Assembly (NCBI GenBank): GCA_050187415.1
Contig: JBFWXN010000021.1
Span: 1 to 64,000, forward strand
Direction of reading: 5' to 3'
Origin: Ga0077555 sp050187415
GTDB taxonomy: Bacteria; Pseudomonadota; Alphaproteobacteria; Rhizobiales; Hyphomicrobiaceae
DNA length: 64,000 bases
In this document: positions 17,643-27,538 of the stretch, in pieces
Layout: each line of letters opens with the position of its first letter
How positions within the stretch are numbered: position 1 is the stretch's first letter
Position numbers and translations under genes: made by a program
Notes under the pieces: model-generated
Databases searched by the model: none
Told to the model about the DNA's origin: nothing
What the model saw: only the letters and a program-made list of their open reading frames with translations

Positions 17643-20117
17643 TCAGCCCCTGGTGCGAAGGCCGGTGGGATCGTAGAGCGGCTTCAGGCTCGCCGTCGCG
17701 GAAAACCGCTGGCCTGCGACCTCTATCTCGTAACGGTGCGCCAGGCACGCTTGCGCACTAGAGCCAAGCTCGGCCGGCACGTAGGCGAGCCCGATCGCGG
17801 CGCCTAGAGTGTGGCCGTAGCCTCCGGACAGAATGTGCGCGACGATCCGTCCGTCCCGTAACACGGGTTCGGTGTGGAAAAGCAGCGGACCGGGATCATC
17901 GAGCTTGAATTGCACGAGGCGGCGTCTCACGCCCTCGCTTCGCTTGGCGAGCACGGCATCGCGTCCGATGAATGGACCATAGCGACCGGATTGTTTCTCC
18001 GTTTTGACCGCGAAGCCAAGCCCCGCTTCGAGCACATGATCCTCATCCGAGATGTCATGGCCGAAATGCCGGTAGGCTTTCTCCAGGCGCAAGCTGTCCA
18101 TGGCCAGCAGACCGGCCGGTCGCAGGTCGTGGACTTCGCCCGCCGCCAGGATGGTTTCGAGCACATGCCCCGCGAAGTCGCTCGGGACATAGAGCTCATA
18201 GCCGAGCTCGCCGACGTAGCTGATCCGATGTGCCCTCACATGCGCCATGCCGAGCTCGATCGATCGCGCCGTGGCGAACGGAAGGGCAGCGTCGGACAGG
18301 TCATCCGGCGACACGGCCTGCAACAGGTCGCGTGCCCGCGGGCCCATCACGCCAAGGCATGCCTCGCCGCACGAAACATCGATGACGACGCACTGGGCTT
18401 CGGCGGGCATCTGACGCGCGAGCCAGGCCAATTCGCGCCGCACGGTAGCGACACCGGTCACGACCAGGAACGACGTCTCGCCGAGGCGGGTGATCGTCAC
18501 GTCGGCTTCGATACCGCCGCGCTCGTTGAGCCACTGCGTGTAGACGATGCGGCCCGGAGGCACAGCGATGTCGTTGGCGCAGATGCGCTGCAGGACGGCC
18601 TCGGCGTCACGCCCCTCTACACGGACCTTCCCGAACGGGCTCATGTCGAACAGGCCGACCCGCTCGCGGACGGAGCGATGCTCGGCGGCGACGTTGGCGA
18701 ACCAGCGCGGCCGACCCCACGTATCGTGGGCTTCCGGCGTGATGCCGCGGGCACGCTCCTCGGGCGAGACGAACCATTGCGGCCGCTCGTAGCCGGCCGT
18801 GTCACCAAAGAAAGCGCCTTGCCTCGCGACGATGTCGTGCACGGGAGAACGCCGCACGCCGCGCGACGTGGCGAACTGGCGATAGGGGAAATGATCGGCG
18901 TAGAGAAGGCCAAGGGTTTCCGAGACACGGGGAATGATGAACGCGCGCGTCGCTTGGAAGGGATACGTGCGCCTGACGTCGACATCCCAGAGATCGAATG
19001 GGGGCGCACCGCCGACGATCCATTCGGCGAGTGCCTTGCCGGCGCCACCAGCCGACTGAATGCCCACCGAATTGAACCCGCAGGCGACATAGAAGCCACC
19101 CACCTCCGGCGTCTCGCCGAGCAGATAGCGGTTGTCGTGCGTGAAGCTTTCGGGGCCGTTGAAAAAGGTCCTGATGCCGAGCCGCCCAAGGAGCGGCATG
19201 CGGCGGGTTGCCGTTTCGAGGATCGGCGAGAAATGATCGAGGTCGGCTGGCAGCTCGTCGAAGCAGAAATCGTCGGGAATCCCGTGCGTACCCCACGGCT
19301 TCGCCTTCGGCTCGAAGGCGCCCAGCATGATCTTGCCGGCATCTTCTTTGTAGTAGGCGCATTCGTCTGTCACGCGGAGTACGGGCAGTCCCTTCGGCAC
19401 CTCGCTGCTCGGCTCGGATACGACGTAGAAATGCTCGCAGGCCTGGAGCGGCAAGTGTACGCCGGCCATGCGGCCGACCTCACGCCCCCACATGCCGGCA
19501 CAGTTGACCACGATCTCGGCGGCGACCGGACCCTGATCGGTCTGCACCCCTGTCACACGGCCGTTTGCCTGGGTGATGCCCGTCACCCTGACGTTCTCGA
19601 GGATGGTCGCGCCCCGCTGCGTCGCGCCGCGCGCCATGGCCAGCGCGACGTTGCCGGGGTCGGCCTGCCCATCGCGGGGCAGGAAAATAGCGCCCAACAC
19701 GCCAGTCATGTCGACGAGAGGGTGCCGGCGTGACGCTTCCCCGACCGAGACTTCCTCGACGTCGACATCGAAGGCCCGGGCCATCGATGCGCCTCGCCGG
19801 AGTTCCTCCAGACGTTCCGAAGTCAATGCCAGCGACAACGAGCCGACGCGGCGAAAGCCGGTGGCGACACCCGTCTCGGCTTCGAGATTACCGTAAAGCT
19901 CGGCGCCGTAGCGGGCGAGCTTGGTCATGTTGGCCGTAGCGCGAAGCTGGCCGATGAGCCCGGCCGCGTGCCACGTCGTGCCGGACGTCAGCTTTTTACG
20001 TTCGAGGAGCAGCACATCGCGCCAGCCGAGCTTGGCCAGGTGATAGGCGACGGAGCAGCCGACGACTCCGCCGCCGATGATGACCACGCGCGTCGACCTC
20101 GGCAGTGGGCCCATCAT
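17643..20117 (-). CDS. Sarcosine/dimethylglycine dehydrogenase-like FAD and aminomethyltransferase-domain enzyme
   Basis: The 824-residue protein has an N-terminal FAD amine oxidase domain with GGGVVG at 15-20, and a C-terminal glycine-cleavage T-protein (folate-binding) domain from roughly residue 430. SGTTWH places His50 where family members link FAD covalently. Relatives oxidatively demethylate sarcosine or dimethylglycine, handing the one-carbon unit to THF. The start at 20117 overlaps the hyuB stop by ATGA, so translation is coupled. That coupling to a hydantoinase suggests an N-methylated amino acid substrate released from a cyclic amide; this is inference. Confidence 0.82.
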   Translation of the reverse strand: MMGPLPRSTRVVIIGGGVVGCSVAYHLAKLGWRDVLLLERKKLTSGTTWHAAGLIGQLRATANMTKLARYGAELYGNLEAETGVATGFRRVGSLSLALTSERLEELRRGASMARAFDVDVEEVSVGEASRRHPLVDMTGVLGAIFLPRDGQADPGNVALAMARGATQRGATILENVRVTGITQANGRVTGVQTDQGPVAAEIVVNCAGMWGREVGRMAGVHLPLQACEHFYVVSEPSSEVPKGLPVLRVTDECAYYKEDAGKIMLGAFEPKAKPWGTHGIPDDFCFDELPADLDHFSPILETATRRMPLLGRLGIRTFFNGPESFTHDNRYLLGETPEVGGFYVACGFNSVGIQSAGGAGKALAEWIVGGAPPFDLWDVDVRRTYPFQATRAFIIPRVSETLGLLYADHFPYRQFATSRGVRRSPVHDIVARQGAFFGDTAGYERPQWFVSPEERARGITPEAHDTWGRPRWFANVAAEHRSVRERVGLFDMSPFGKVRVEGRDAEAVLQRICANDIAVPPGRIVYTQWLNERGGIEADVTITRLGETSFLVVTGVATVRRELAWLARQMPAEAQCVVIDVSCGEACLGVMGPRARDLLQAVSPDDLSDAALPFATARSIELGMAHVRAHRISYVGELGYELYVPSDFAGHVLETILAAGEVHDLRPAGLLAMDSLRLEKAYRHFGHDISDEDHVLEAGLGFAVKTEKQSGRYGPFIGRDAVLAKRSEGVRRRLVQFKLDDPGPLLFHTEPVLRDGRIVAHILSGGYGHTLGAAIGLAYVPAELGSSAQACLAHRYEIEVAGQRFSATASLKPLYDPTGLRTRG

Positions 20118-21865
20118 GGCTTGCTCTTCCAACCATAGTCCTTGGCCGCGGCTGCGGGCGTCACGAAGCCCAAGGCGACGTCGCGCGAGACGAGCGTCGG
20201 ATCGCGATCCGATGGATTGCCATAGCCACCACCGCCCGACGTGTAGAGCGTCAGCACGTCGCCCTTTCGGAGGTCGACCCGATCCTTGCTTTTGGTTCGC
20301 ATGATCTTGCCGTCGCGCTCGATCTCGATGCGCGTAAGACTACCGTCGTTGCCGCCGAAAAGGCCGTAGGGCGAGAGGCGCATGCGATCGGTGTACGTGG
20401 CAAAATTCGTGCCGTCCTTCAAAATGGCGAAGCGCCGGTAGAAGCCCAGCCCACCGCGGCGGCGGCCCGCGCCGCCCGTGTCCGGAAGCAGCCCGTAGCC
20501 GATCACGCGGAAATGCTCGAAGTCCATGTCGGTCGCTTCAACCGGCGTATTGGTGCAGTTCGACAGCGGGCTATCGACGGCGTCACAGCCATCGAGGCGC
20601 GGACCGCCGCCGAAGCCACCGCCGTAAATCTCGAGGTAGACGCGATAGCCCCGCTCGCCGAGATGCGAGATGGCAAGGGCGTGAGTGGAGTCGTTGCCGC
20701 CGGCCGTAACCTTGTCCGGCACCACCTGCGCCAGCGCCTTGAGCGTGGCGTTGAAGCAGCGATAGGCGGGCAACAACCGAGCGCGGACCGGCGCGGGGTA
20801 GTTCGGATTGACGAGCGTACCTTTGGGTGCCGTGACCGTGATGGGCCGCTTGAAGCCTTCATTGAACGGAATGTCGGGACTGGTCAGCGCCCCCTTGATG
20901 GCAGCCAGCGTAGCCGAGACGGTCGATGCCCAGGGACAGTTCAGATTGCGCCCGACCTGCGGGACGGTGCCCGTGAAATCAACCAGAACGGTCTCGCCGC
21001 GCTTCGTGACCGCGGCCTTCACCGTCAACGATTCATCGCCGATGCCGTCGTCGTCGACCGCATCGGCGCCATGCCACGTTCCGTCCGGGATTGCTGCGAG
21101 GGCTGCCCGAAACCGGCGCTCGGAATAGGCCATGAGCTCGGACATGGCCGCCGATACCGTCGACGCGCCGTAGCGCGCGCACAGCTCGGTCATACGCGCC
21201 GTGCCGATCGCGTTGGCAGCGAATTGGGCGTAGAAGTCACCGATGGTCTGCGAGGGCACTCGGACGTTGGCGGCAATCAAGCGCTCCAGCGGTCCGCCAT
21301 TCCAGTCGCGTGTGTAGGTGTAGCGCGACGGCGGGATGATAATGCCTTCGGCATGCACATCGACCGCGTCGGGCGTCATGCCCGGATTGCCGCCGCCGAG
21401 ATCCAGATGGTGGGCAACCGTACCGGCGAAGGCGACCAATGAGCCCTCGTGGAATATCGGCGAGAAAATGAACACATCCTGCAGATGCTGGCCGCCGCCG
21501 TAAGGATCGTTGTTGATGTAAAAATCGCCGGGTTGAAGCTCATTGATCGGCGTCTGCTCGACGCACGCCCGGAAGATCTCGGACATCGAGCCGAGATGCA
21601 TCGGTATCAACTCGGCCTGGGCGACGACATTGCCGTCCGGATCGAAGAGCGCGGCCGAGGCGTCCTGGGCCTCTCGCACGATGTTCGAATAGGACGAGCG
21701 GATCAGCTTCGTGCCCATCTCGCGTGCAATGGCGATCAGCGCCTGGGAGATGACCGCATAGTCGACCGGGTCGAGACGGCCCGGCACCGGCTGGGACCCG
21801 GGCGGGACCTTGGAACGGCTCTTGCCGGTTTTCGCTTTCACCGGCCGCGTTGCACGCTCCTGCAT
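20114..21865 (-). CDS. hyuB: Hydantoinase B / oxoprolinase-family subunit
   Basis: This 583-residue protein is the HyuB-type subunit of ATP-dependent cyclic amide hydrolases or related carboxylases. Family text includes DPVDYAVISQALIAIAREMG, DFYINNDPYGGGQHLQDV, NLGGGNPG-like glycine runs and GGGGYGNPSDRDP at the end. With HyuA it would open hydantoin, N-methylhydantoin, oxoproline or caprolactam-type rings. It starts 3 bases after the hyuA stop and ends inside the start codon of the dehydrogenase gene, so the three proteins are probably made in matched amounts. Confidence 0.88.
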   Translation of the reverse strand: MQERATRPVKAKTGKSRSKVPPGSQPVPGRLDPVDYAVISQALIAIAREMGTKLIRSSYSNIVREAQDASAALFDPDGNVVAQAELIPMHLGSMSEIFRACVEQTPINELQPGDFYINNDPYGGGQHLQDVFIFSPIFHEGSLVAFAGTVAHHLDLGGGNPGMTPDAVDVHAEGIIIPPSRYTYTRDWNGGPLERLIAANVRVPSQTIGDFYAQFAANAIGTARMTELCARYGASTVSAAMSELMAYSERRFRAALAAIPDGTWHGADAVDDDGIGDESLTVKAAVTKRGETVLVDFTGTVPQVGRNLNCPWASTVSATLAAIKGALTSPDIPFNEGFKRPITVTAPKGTLVNPNYPAPVRARLLPAYRCFNATLKALAQVVPDKVTAGGNDSTHALAISHLGERGYRVYLEIYGGGFGGGPRLDGCDAVDSPLSNCTNTPVEATDMDFEHFRVIGYGLLPDTGGAGRRRGGLGFYRRFAILKDGTNFATYTDRMRLSPYGLFGGNDGSLTRIEIERDGKIMRTKSKDRVDLRKGDVLTLYTSGGGGYGNPSDRDPTLVSRDVALGFVTPAAAAKDYGWKSKP

Positions 21866-21868
21866 CTG

Positions 21869-23881
21869 TCACTCCCGTTCCAGCACAGTGTTGTCATTGT
21901 CGTCGCGCCGCGCCACCCATCCCTCGGGCACGTAGAGCGTGGACGTCGGGTCTTCGAGCAGCGCGGGCCCGCGAATGCGATCGCGGGGCTCGAGCGTGGC
22001 GCGGGATTTGAGGCGCCCGTCGCGCCAGCATCGCGCATCGTAGAGCCGAATCGAACTGTCGGCGCCCGTGGCAGCCTGTGTTTCCGCAAGTAACGGCAGC
22101 TCCTTCAGCGGCGCCGCCAATCCCAGCCGGAAGGAGACAAACTCGATTGGCTTCTCGGCCTCGCCGCCGAAGAAAAAGACGCGGTGATGGGCCTCCGCAA
22201 AGCGCTTGCGCACGCCGTAGGCCGTCATGCGCTTCAACTCGCGCTCCCCGAAGGCCACCGGCACCTCGAAGGCCTGACCGACGAAGCGCATCTCGGCCGT
22301 GAGCGAGAGCGTCAAGCGCTTGCCGAGGCCCGCCGCCTCGGCCCGCGCCATGGCCCGCTCGCGCATCGTCGCGAACACGTCCCGCAGCGTATCGGCCGCG
22401 GTGTCGTCGGCCGGGGCGCGCCGCGTCAGGCTCTCGAACAGCACGAAATCGGAGGCGATGAGCCCATAGGCGGAGATGATCCCAGCCGAGGGGGGCACGA
22501 CAATCGTGCCGATGCCAAGCTCCGTGGCCACCTGGGCGGCATGGAGAGGCCCGGCGCCGCCGTAGGGCACCAGCACATAATCGCGCGGATCGTGCCCGCG
22601 TTCGGTGGAGATGAGCTGGATCGCGCGCACGATATTGGCGTTGGCGAGCGCGATGGCGCTGTCAGCGGCATCCTCCAGGCTCATGGCGAACCGATCGGCT
22701 ATCGGTTGCAAAGCCTTGGCGGATGCGGCCGCGTCGATCGTCATGCGACCGCCCAGGAATGCCTCGGGCCGCACCGTACCCCGGATCACATGCGCATCGG
22801 TCAGCGTCGGTTCGGTGCCGCCGCGGCCATAGCAGGCGGGCCCCGGATCGGCACCGGCCGAATGGGGGCCGACACGCAACATGCCACCATCGTCGACCCA
22901 AACGATAGAGCCCCCGCCAGCGCCGATGGTATTGATATCAAGCAGCGGAATACGGATCGGCAAGCCGTCCAGCGAAAATTCCTGTGTCAGCTGCGGCGCG
23001 CCGCCCGTGACCACGCACACGTCCGTCGACGTGCCGCCGATGTCGAGCGTGACGAGGTTCTTGTAGCCTGAGCGTCCGGTCTGGCGGACCGCGCCTATGA
23101 CCCCCGCCGCCGGCCCCGACAGGAGGGCATTGATCGCATTTGCGCGCATGGCTTCGGCCGGCAGGCGGCCGCCGTTGGACTGCATGACCGAGAAGCGGCC
23201 CGCGAACCCCGCATCGCCGAGCCGCGCACGAAAGCGGGCGATGTAGCGATCGATGACGGGCTGCACATAGGCCGAGAGCGTCGTCGTCGAGGCGCGCTCG
23301 AACTCGCGGAACTCACGCGTGATATCGGAGGACACGGTGATGTGGACACCGGGGAGCGCGTCGGCGAGCAGCGCCGCGAGACGCTGCTCGTGCGCCGGAT
23401 TGACATATGCGTTGAGCAGGCAGATGGCGATGGCTTCGAAGCGCCCCTCGCGCAGCGACGGCACCAGATTCTCGATCACGTCTGCCTCATCGAGGGCCTC
23501 GAGAACGGAGCCGTCGGCCAGGATGCGCTCGGTCGCCTCGAAGCTCGCGGCGCGCGTCACCACCGGCTCGGGCTTCTGATATTCGAGATCGTAGATGCGA
23601 GCCCGGCCGTGCCGCTGCAGAGCGAGAATGTCGCGAAAACCACGCGTGGCAATGAAAGCGGTCGGGAAACCTTTTCGCTCCAGCACGGCATTTGTCGCGA
23701 CGGTCGAGCCATGGGCGAGATCGTCGATCGAGCCGACCGGGATTCCGCTTGCCACAAGCGCGTTGAAGGCGCCTTCGTCAGGCGCCTTCGGTACGCTCGG
23801 AACCTTGGTCACGACGATCCCGTCAGGGCCGATGGCCACCAGGTCGGTGAAGGTGCCTCCGACCTCGATCCCCACGCGCAT
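21869..23881 (-). CDS. hyuA: Hydantoinase A / oxoprolinase-family subunit
   Basis: The 670-residue HyuA-type subunit has the actin-like ATPase fold expected to phosphorylate the amide substrate. The first phosphate loop is GIEVGGTFTDLVAI at the N-terminus and the second is TLDIGGTSTDVCVV in the middle. GSTVATNAVLERKG is another family signature. It is first in the hyuA-hyuB-dehydrogenase unit. Acetone and acetophenone carboxylases share this fold but use a third small subunit, which is not seen here. Confidence 0.88.
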   Translation of the reverse strand: MRVGIEVGGTFTDLVAIGPDGIVVTKVPSVPKAPDEGAFNALVASGIPVGSIDDLAHGSTVATNAVLERKGFPTAFIATRGFRDILALQRHGRARIYDLEYQKPEPVVTRAASFEATERILADGSVLEALDEADVIENLVPSLREGRFEAIAICLLNAYVNPAHEQRLAALLADALPGVHITVSSDITREFREFERASTTTLSAYVQPVIDRYIARFRARLGDAGFAGRFSVMQSNGGRLPAEAMRANAINALLSGPAAGVIGAVRQTGRSGYKNLVTLDIGGTSTDVCVVTGGAPQLTQEFSLDGLPIRIPLLDINTIGAGGGSIVWVDDGGMLRVGPHSAGADPGPACYGRGGTEPTLTDAHVIRGTVRPEAFLGGRMTIDAAASAKALQPIADRFAMSLEDAADSAIALANANIVRAIQLISTERGHDPRDYVLVPYGGAGPLHAAQVATELGIGTIVVPPSAGIISAYGLIASDFVLFESLTRRAPADDTAADTLRDVFATMRERAMARAEAAGLGKRLTLSLTAEMRFVGQAFEVPVAFGERELKRMTAYGVRKRFAEAHHRVFFFGGEAEKPIEFVSFRLGLAAPLKELPLLAETQAATGADSSIRLYDARCWRDGRLKSRATLEPRDRIRGPALLEDPTSTLYVPEGWVARRDDNDNTVLERE

Positions 23882-24035
23882 TGCAACACCCTCTCCCCGC
23901 TATTGTCGACGGGCTACGGTAAGCACCCGACGAGCACTCTGTATAGTCGGAGGGGCTCGACGGGTGTTTCGCGGGTGGCGAACCGGACGTGGGCCCGGGC
24001 GCGAGACACGCTGCAGGCCTCGCCGCCGGCCTCGC

Positions 24036-25847
24036 TCATGCAGCCTTGATGCGCATTGGTTCGGCCTTTGCGCCATCGTAAACAGCGCTGATGAGACCTT
24101 CCTCCACCGCCTTTATCTGCTGTGCAAGGAAACGCGAGTAGATGCGTACGTGGGGCAGCCCCCCGCCGACGAACCAGAGGCCGGGCTGAGGAGTGCGGCG
24201 CCACATGTTGTTCAGCTCGCCGCGCTGGTCGAAGTCCCACACCTGCCCGACGCGATCCGCGATCTCGTCGCCCATGAAGTGGCGCACGACATCCTGCTGG
24301 TTCCTGTAGCCGGTTGCCGCGACGATCACGTCGGCCTCGACCGTGCGCCCGTCCTTCATGAGGAAACCGCTCGGAACGACACGGTCGATGTCGCGGTACT
24401 GGATGAGGCCGATCTTGCCGTCCACGATCAGATCCGAGCAGCCGACGTTGAAGTAGTAGCCGCCGCCGCGGCGCAGATATTTCATCTGAAAGCCGGTGTT
24501 GTCCGGCTCGCCGTTGTCGAGAACGAAGCCACGCGCGGTGAGCCCGTCGAGGAGCTTCTGGTCCGCCTGTTGACAGAGCGCCGCCGCGATCTGGTAGCCC
24601 TGGACGAGAACGGGATAGGGCGATGCTGTTGCGATCAGATCGCACTCGTCGGTCGAGAGGCCCTCCTGGTAGAGCTCGTAGACGCGTTGCGCTTCCTTCA
24701 GGCTGACGATGAGCGTGGAATTGCGCTGCACCATGGTGGTGTCGGCGCCACTGACGCACAAATCGTGGGCAACGTCGTGGCCACTGTTGCCGGTGCCGAG
24801 GACGACCGCCTTCTTGCCCTTCCAGGCCTTGCCATTGTTGTACTTCGACGAATGCATCACCTCGCCGGCGAACGTCTCGAGGCCGGGTATCTTCGGCATG
24901 ATCGGAATGGCGCTGACGCCCGTCGCATAAACCACGTGGCGCGGCCGTAGAATACGCTCGCTGCCATCGGCCCGCTTCACCGTCAACGTCCAGCGACCCG
25001 CCTTGTCGTCGTAGGAGCCCCTGGTGAACTCGGTCGAGTTCCAGATGTTGATCTCCATCGTGTCGGCATAGAACTCGAGCCAGTTCGCGATCTTGTCGCG
25101 GGGAATGTACACTGGATAGTTAGGCGGAAACGGCATGTACGGCATGTGATCGACGTACACTTCGTTGTGCAGCGTCAGGTTGTGGTAACGCTTGCGCCAC
25201 GCATCGCCGACACGCTCATGCCGGTCGATGACGAGCGTGTCCACGCCGAGGATGTTGAGACTTGCGGCAATGCCAAGCCCCGACTGGCTGCCGCCGACGA
25301 CCACGACGGCCGGCTCGCGATCCTCGTAGGCCGCGGATTTGACGCGGTGGTCCATCCAGTTCTCGCTACCGAAGCCGCCGGACCACTCGTCGCCGCGCGG
25401 ACGGCGCGCGCCGATGCGCTCCTCGTGGCCCTTGATCTCGTCCAGGGCGGTCAGGAGCACCCAGGCCTTGAGCCCACTGTCCGTACCAGGGACCAGCCTC
25501 AGCACGCCGCTGCCGCGGCCGGCGGCGGTCTCGAACACAATGAGCGCTTCGATCGTTGTCGCGCCGGCGCGCTTGACGACGCGTGGCGGTGTTTTGTCCT
25601 CAGCGAGGCGAAAGCGGCTCGGCTTGACCCTCGGCAACCTCTCGGCGAATGCGGCCTCGATCTTGCCGCGCCCGCTCACCGTATCGATGTGCCAGGTGAA
25701 GGCGACGAGATCGCGCCAATGGCTATCCTCGGCAAAAAGACCCGCCGCTGCCTTGGCATCGGTGGCGCGTACGGCGGCTTCGAACGCCTCGAGCCATTTC
25801 AGGGTCGCGGCCTTGGGTTCAAAGCTCTTCAGGAGATCTTGGCTCAT
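24036..25847 (-). CDS. FMO-type flavin monooxygenase with N-terminal NTF2-like domain
   Basis: The 603-residue enzyme has two parts. Residues 10-140 resemble an NTF2/SnoaL-like alpha+beta domain. The rest is a class B monooxygenase, with FAD loop GGSQSG at 185-190, the FMO fingerprint FAGEVMHSSKY at 326-336 and NADPH loop GTGNSG at 351-356. Relatives oxygenate heteroatoms or ketones. The start at 25847 is preferred because the extra upstream residues are basic and unlike the family. It lies 154 bases upstream of hyuA in coordinate order but downstream in transcription, so cotranscription is possible but not shown. Confidence 0.85.
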   Translation of the reverse strand: MSQDLLKSFEPKAATLKWLEAFEAAVRATDAKAAAGLFAEDSHWRDLVAFTWHIDTVSGRGKIEAAFAERLPRVKPSRFRLAEDKTPPRVVKRAGATTIEALIVFETAAGRGSGVLRLVPGTDSGLKAWVLLTALDEIKGHEERIGARRPRGDEWSGGFGSENWMDHRVKSAAYEDREPAVVVVGGSQSGLGIAASLNILGVDTLVIDRHERVGDAWRKRYHNLTLHNEVYVDHMPYMPFPPNYPVYIPRDKIANWLEFYADTMEINIWNSTEFTRGSYDDKAGRWTLTVKRADGSERILRPRHVVYATGVSAIPIMPKIPGLETFAGEVMHSSKYNNGKAWKGKKAVVLGTGNSGHDVAHDLCVSGADTTMVQRNSTLIVSLKEAQRVYELYQEGLSTDECDLIATASPYPVLVQGYQIAAALCQQADQKLLDGLTARGFVLDNGEPDNTGFQMKYLRRGGGYYFNVGCSDLIVDGKIGLIQYRDIDRVVPSGFLMKDGRTVEADVIVAATGYRNQQDVVRHFMGDEIADRVGQVWDFDQRGELNNMWRRTPQPGLWFVGGGLPHVRIYSRFLAQQIKAVEEGLISAVYDGAKAEPMRIKAA

Positions 25848-25940
25848 CGCGACTATGTGATCCTTCGATTTTGCCCTGGTTCGGTGCCGCATTGCCGCCA
25901 GTCGATCTGGTCGGGCCTCAGGCAAGCGGGACATGGGGCG

Positions 25941-25958
25941 CGGAAGCGAGCGCTTCCG
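25941..25958. terminator. Hairpin downstream of the ATP12 gene
   Basis: CGGAAGCG (25941-25948) pairs perfectly with CGCTTCCG (25951-25958) across two bases. It sits about 70 bases after the ATP12 stop on the minus strand and before the monooxygenase gene. No T-run follows, so termination is a guess from position. Confidence 0.35.
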
Positions 25959-26027
25959 GCATGATGACGTAGCCCGAATTTACGAAGATTGTCCGGACAA
26001 AGCAAGGCATCGAAGTGCTGCCAGACC

Positions 26028-26804
26028 CTATGCTGCCAGCAGTCTGATCAGGGCGGACGCAGCCTGTATCTCACGCCAGCGGCGTTCGCGACGCGCCGAT
26101 GCGTCAGCATCCTCGCCCCATTCTGCGGTCTGCCAGTCCTCGTCGACATGGGCGGCTTCCCAGGCGGCTTCGGGCGTCAAACGCCCTCCGAGAACGGCCA
26201 AAGCGAGAAGCGCCGACCCCATCAGCGTCGTCATGACATGCAGTGCCGTGAGACGGAGCGGATCGAGCGGCGCCACGGCTTCGGCGATGCGCGCGGCGGC
26301 TTCATCCGATTGGGCGACGGGCATCAGGCCGGTCGCGAGCGTGAACGACGCTGCGTGATGCTCGGCAATCCAGGCTAGCACCGGGTCCCACAGCGTCCGC
26401 TGGCGTGCCGCCAGCCCCTCCGGATAGTCGGCGCGGTAGCAGAGCAGATCACTGCCGGCATACTTCACGATATCCGCCGCAACTTCGGCCATTTGCGCCT
26501 CGACGCCATCGATTGCGGTATTGACGAGCCGCGTCAGCGGCATCGTTGCAGGATCGATGGTCGTCTGCTGCACGTCCCATTCGGTCGCAACGGCTTCGGC
26601 GAGCGCTTTGGTGGCGAGGCGCAATTCGCGCTTGCCCGGGGTCCGTGCGGCGCGACCGTCGAGCAGAATGGTGCGAGCGCTGCCCGAAACGGCCCTACCG
26701 ATGACAACGGTCTTGTAGAACCGCCGCGGCAACGGCTTTTGGGTCGCTTCTCGGCCGGGAGCCTTCGGCTGGCCGTTGGTATTGCTGTTGCGATCGTCGC
26801 TCAT
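26028..26804 (-). CDS. ATP12 family F1-ATPase assembly chaperone
   Basis: This 258-residue protein matches the ATP12 family: RRFYKTVVIGRA near the start, then LDGRAARTPGKRELRL, ATEWDVQQTTIDPATMPLTRLVNTAIDGV and VKYAGSDLLCYRADYPEGL. In mitochondria ATP12 holds the F1 alpha subunit before assembly; in alphaproteobacteria the role is inferred to be similar. The start at 26804 overlaps the HAD phosphatase stop by ATGA, a linkage seen often in Rhizobiales. Confidence 0.9.
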   Translation of the reverse strand: MSDDRNSNTNGQPKAPGREATQKPLPRRFYKTVVIGRAVSGSARTILLDGRAARTPGKRELRLATKALAEAVATEWDVQQTTIDPATMPLTRLVNTAIDGVEAQMAEVAADIVKYAGSDLLCYRADYPEGLAARQRTLWDPVLAWIAEHHAASFTLATGLMPVAQSDEAAARIAEAVAPLDPLRLTALHVMTTLMGSALLALAVLGGRLTPEAAWEAAHVDEDWQTAEWGEDADASARRERRWREIQAASALIRLLAA

Positions 26805-27490
26805 GGAAATTCCGTCGCCGCCGCGGCCTGCTCCGCCAGTTGCTGCCCGATGGCCTCGACGAGGCCGTCGCCGGTCTCGATGACGCGATGTGCCCCTGCC
26901 GCCCACAGCAAGTCGGGGCGGTGGTATCCCCAAGCGACCCCAAGTGCACCGACAGCGGCGTTGCGCGCCATGGTCATATCGAATGACGTATCGCCGACCA
27001 TGACCGCCGCGTCGACCCTCACGCCCGCCTCGGCGAGCGCCGCCATGATCATCGACGGGTGCGGCTTCGAGGGGTGATCATCGGCGGTCTGGATGGTGAG
27101 GAACGTCTGGTGCCATCCCTCGCGCTCCAGCAGGCGTGCGACGCCACGCCGCGATTTTCCGGTGGCGATGCCAAGCAGCACATCGCCCTGCTCGACAAGC
27201 GTGGCAATCGCGTTCCTGACGCCAGGATAGAGAGGCTCGTCGAGGCGCTGGAGCCGCCCCTCGGCATGGGCCGAGCGGTAATGATCGGCGAGCGATCGGC
27301 GCAGCTCGGGCGTTTGGTCCGGCACGAGCACCGCGAAGGCCTCGGTCAGCGACAGCCCGACCACGCTCAGCACACGATGGGCCGGCGGCGGTTTCAGCGC
27401 GTGGCTGGTGAAAGCGTGAGCCATCGCAGCCGTGATGTTGTGCTGGCTGTCGATGAGGGTGCCATCGCAATCGAAAATGACAAGCTTCAT
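26801..27490 (-). CDS. HAD-superfamily phosphatase (phosphoglycolate phosphatase-like)
   Basis: This 229-residue cytosolic phosphatase has HAD motif I DCDGT with Asp7 and Asp9, a helical cap domain after residue 15, motif II in GIATGKSRRG, and motif IV in MVGDTSFDMTMARNAA. The layout resembles phosphoglycolate phosphatase and beta-phosphoglucomutase relatives; the substrate is not fixed. In many Rhizobiales this gene follows rluC directly. Here three lipid genes are interposed. Confidence 0.85.
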   Translation of the reverse strand: MKLVIFDCDGTLIDSQHNITAAMAHAFTSHALKPPPAHRVLSVVGLSLTEAFAVLVPDQTPELRRSLADHYRSAHAEGRLQRLDEPLYPGVRNAIATLVEQGDVLLGIATGKSRRGVARLLEREGWHQTFLTIQTADDHPSKPHPSMIMAALAEAGVRVDAAVMVGDTSFDMTMARNAAVGALGVAWGYHRPDLLWAAGAHRVIETGDGLVEAIGQQLAEQAAAATEFP

Positions 27491-27538
27491 GCACCGCGCC
27501 TCGTCGAGCCTACGCCATCGGCGCCGGCCGACGGGTCG

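Noticed and set aside
17874..19733. Long plus-strand open frame inside the sarcosine-dehydrogenase-like gene
   Set aside because: It lies wholly opposite a well-conserved two-domain enzyme and has no ribosome site or recognisable domain.
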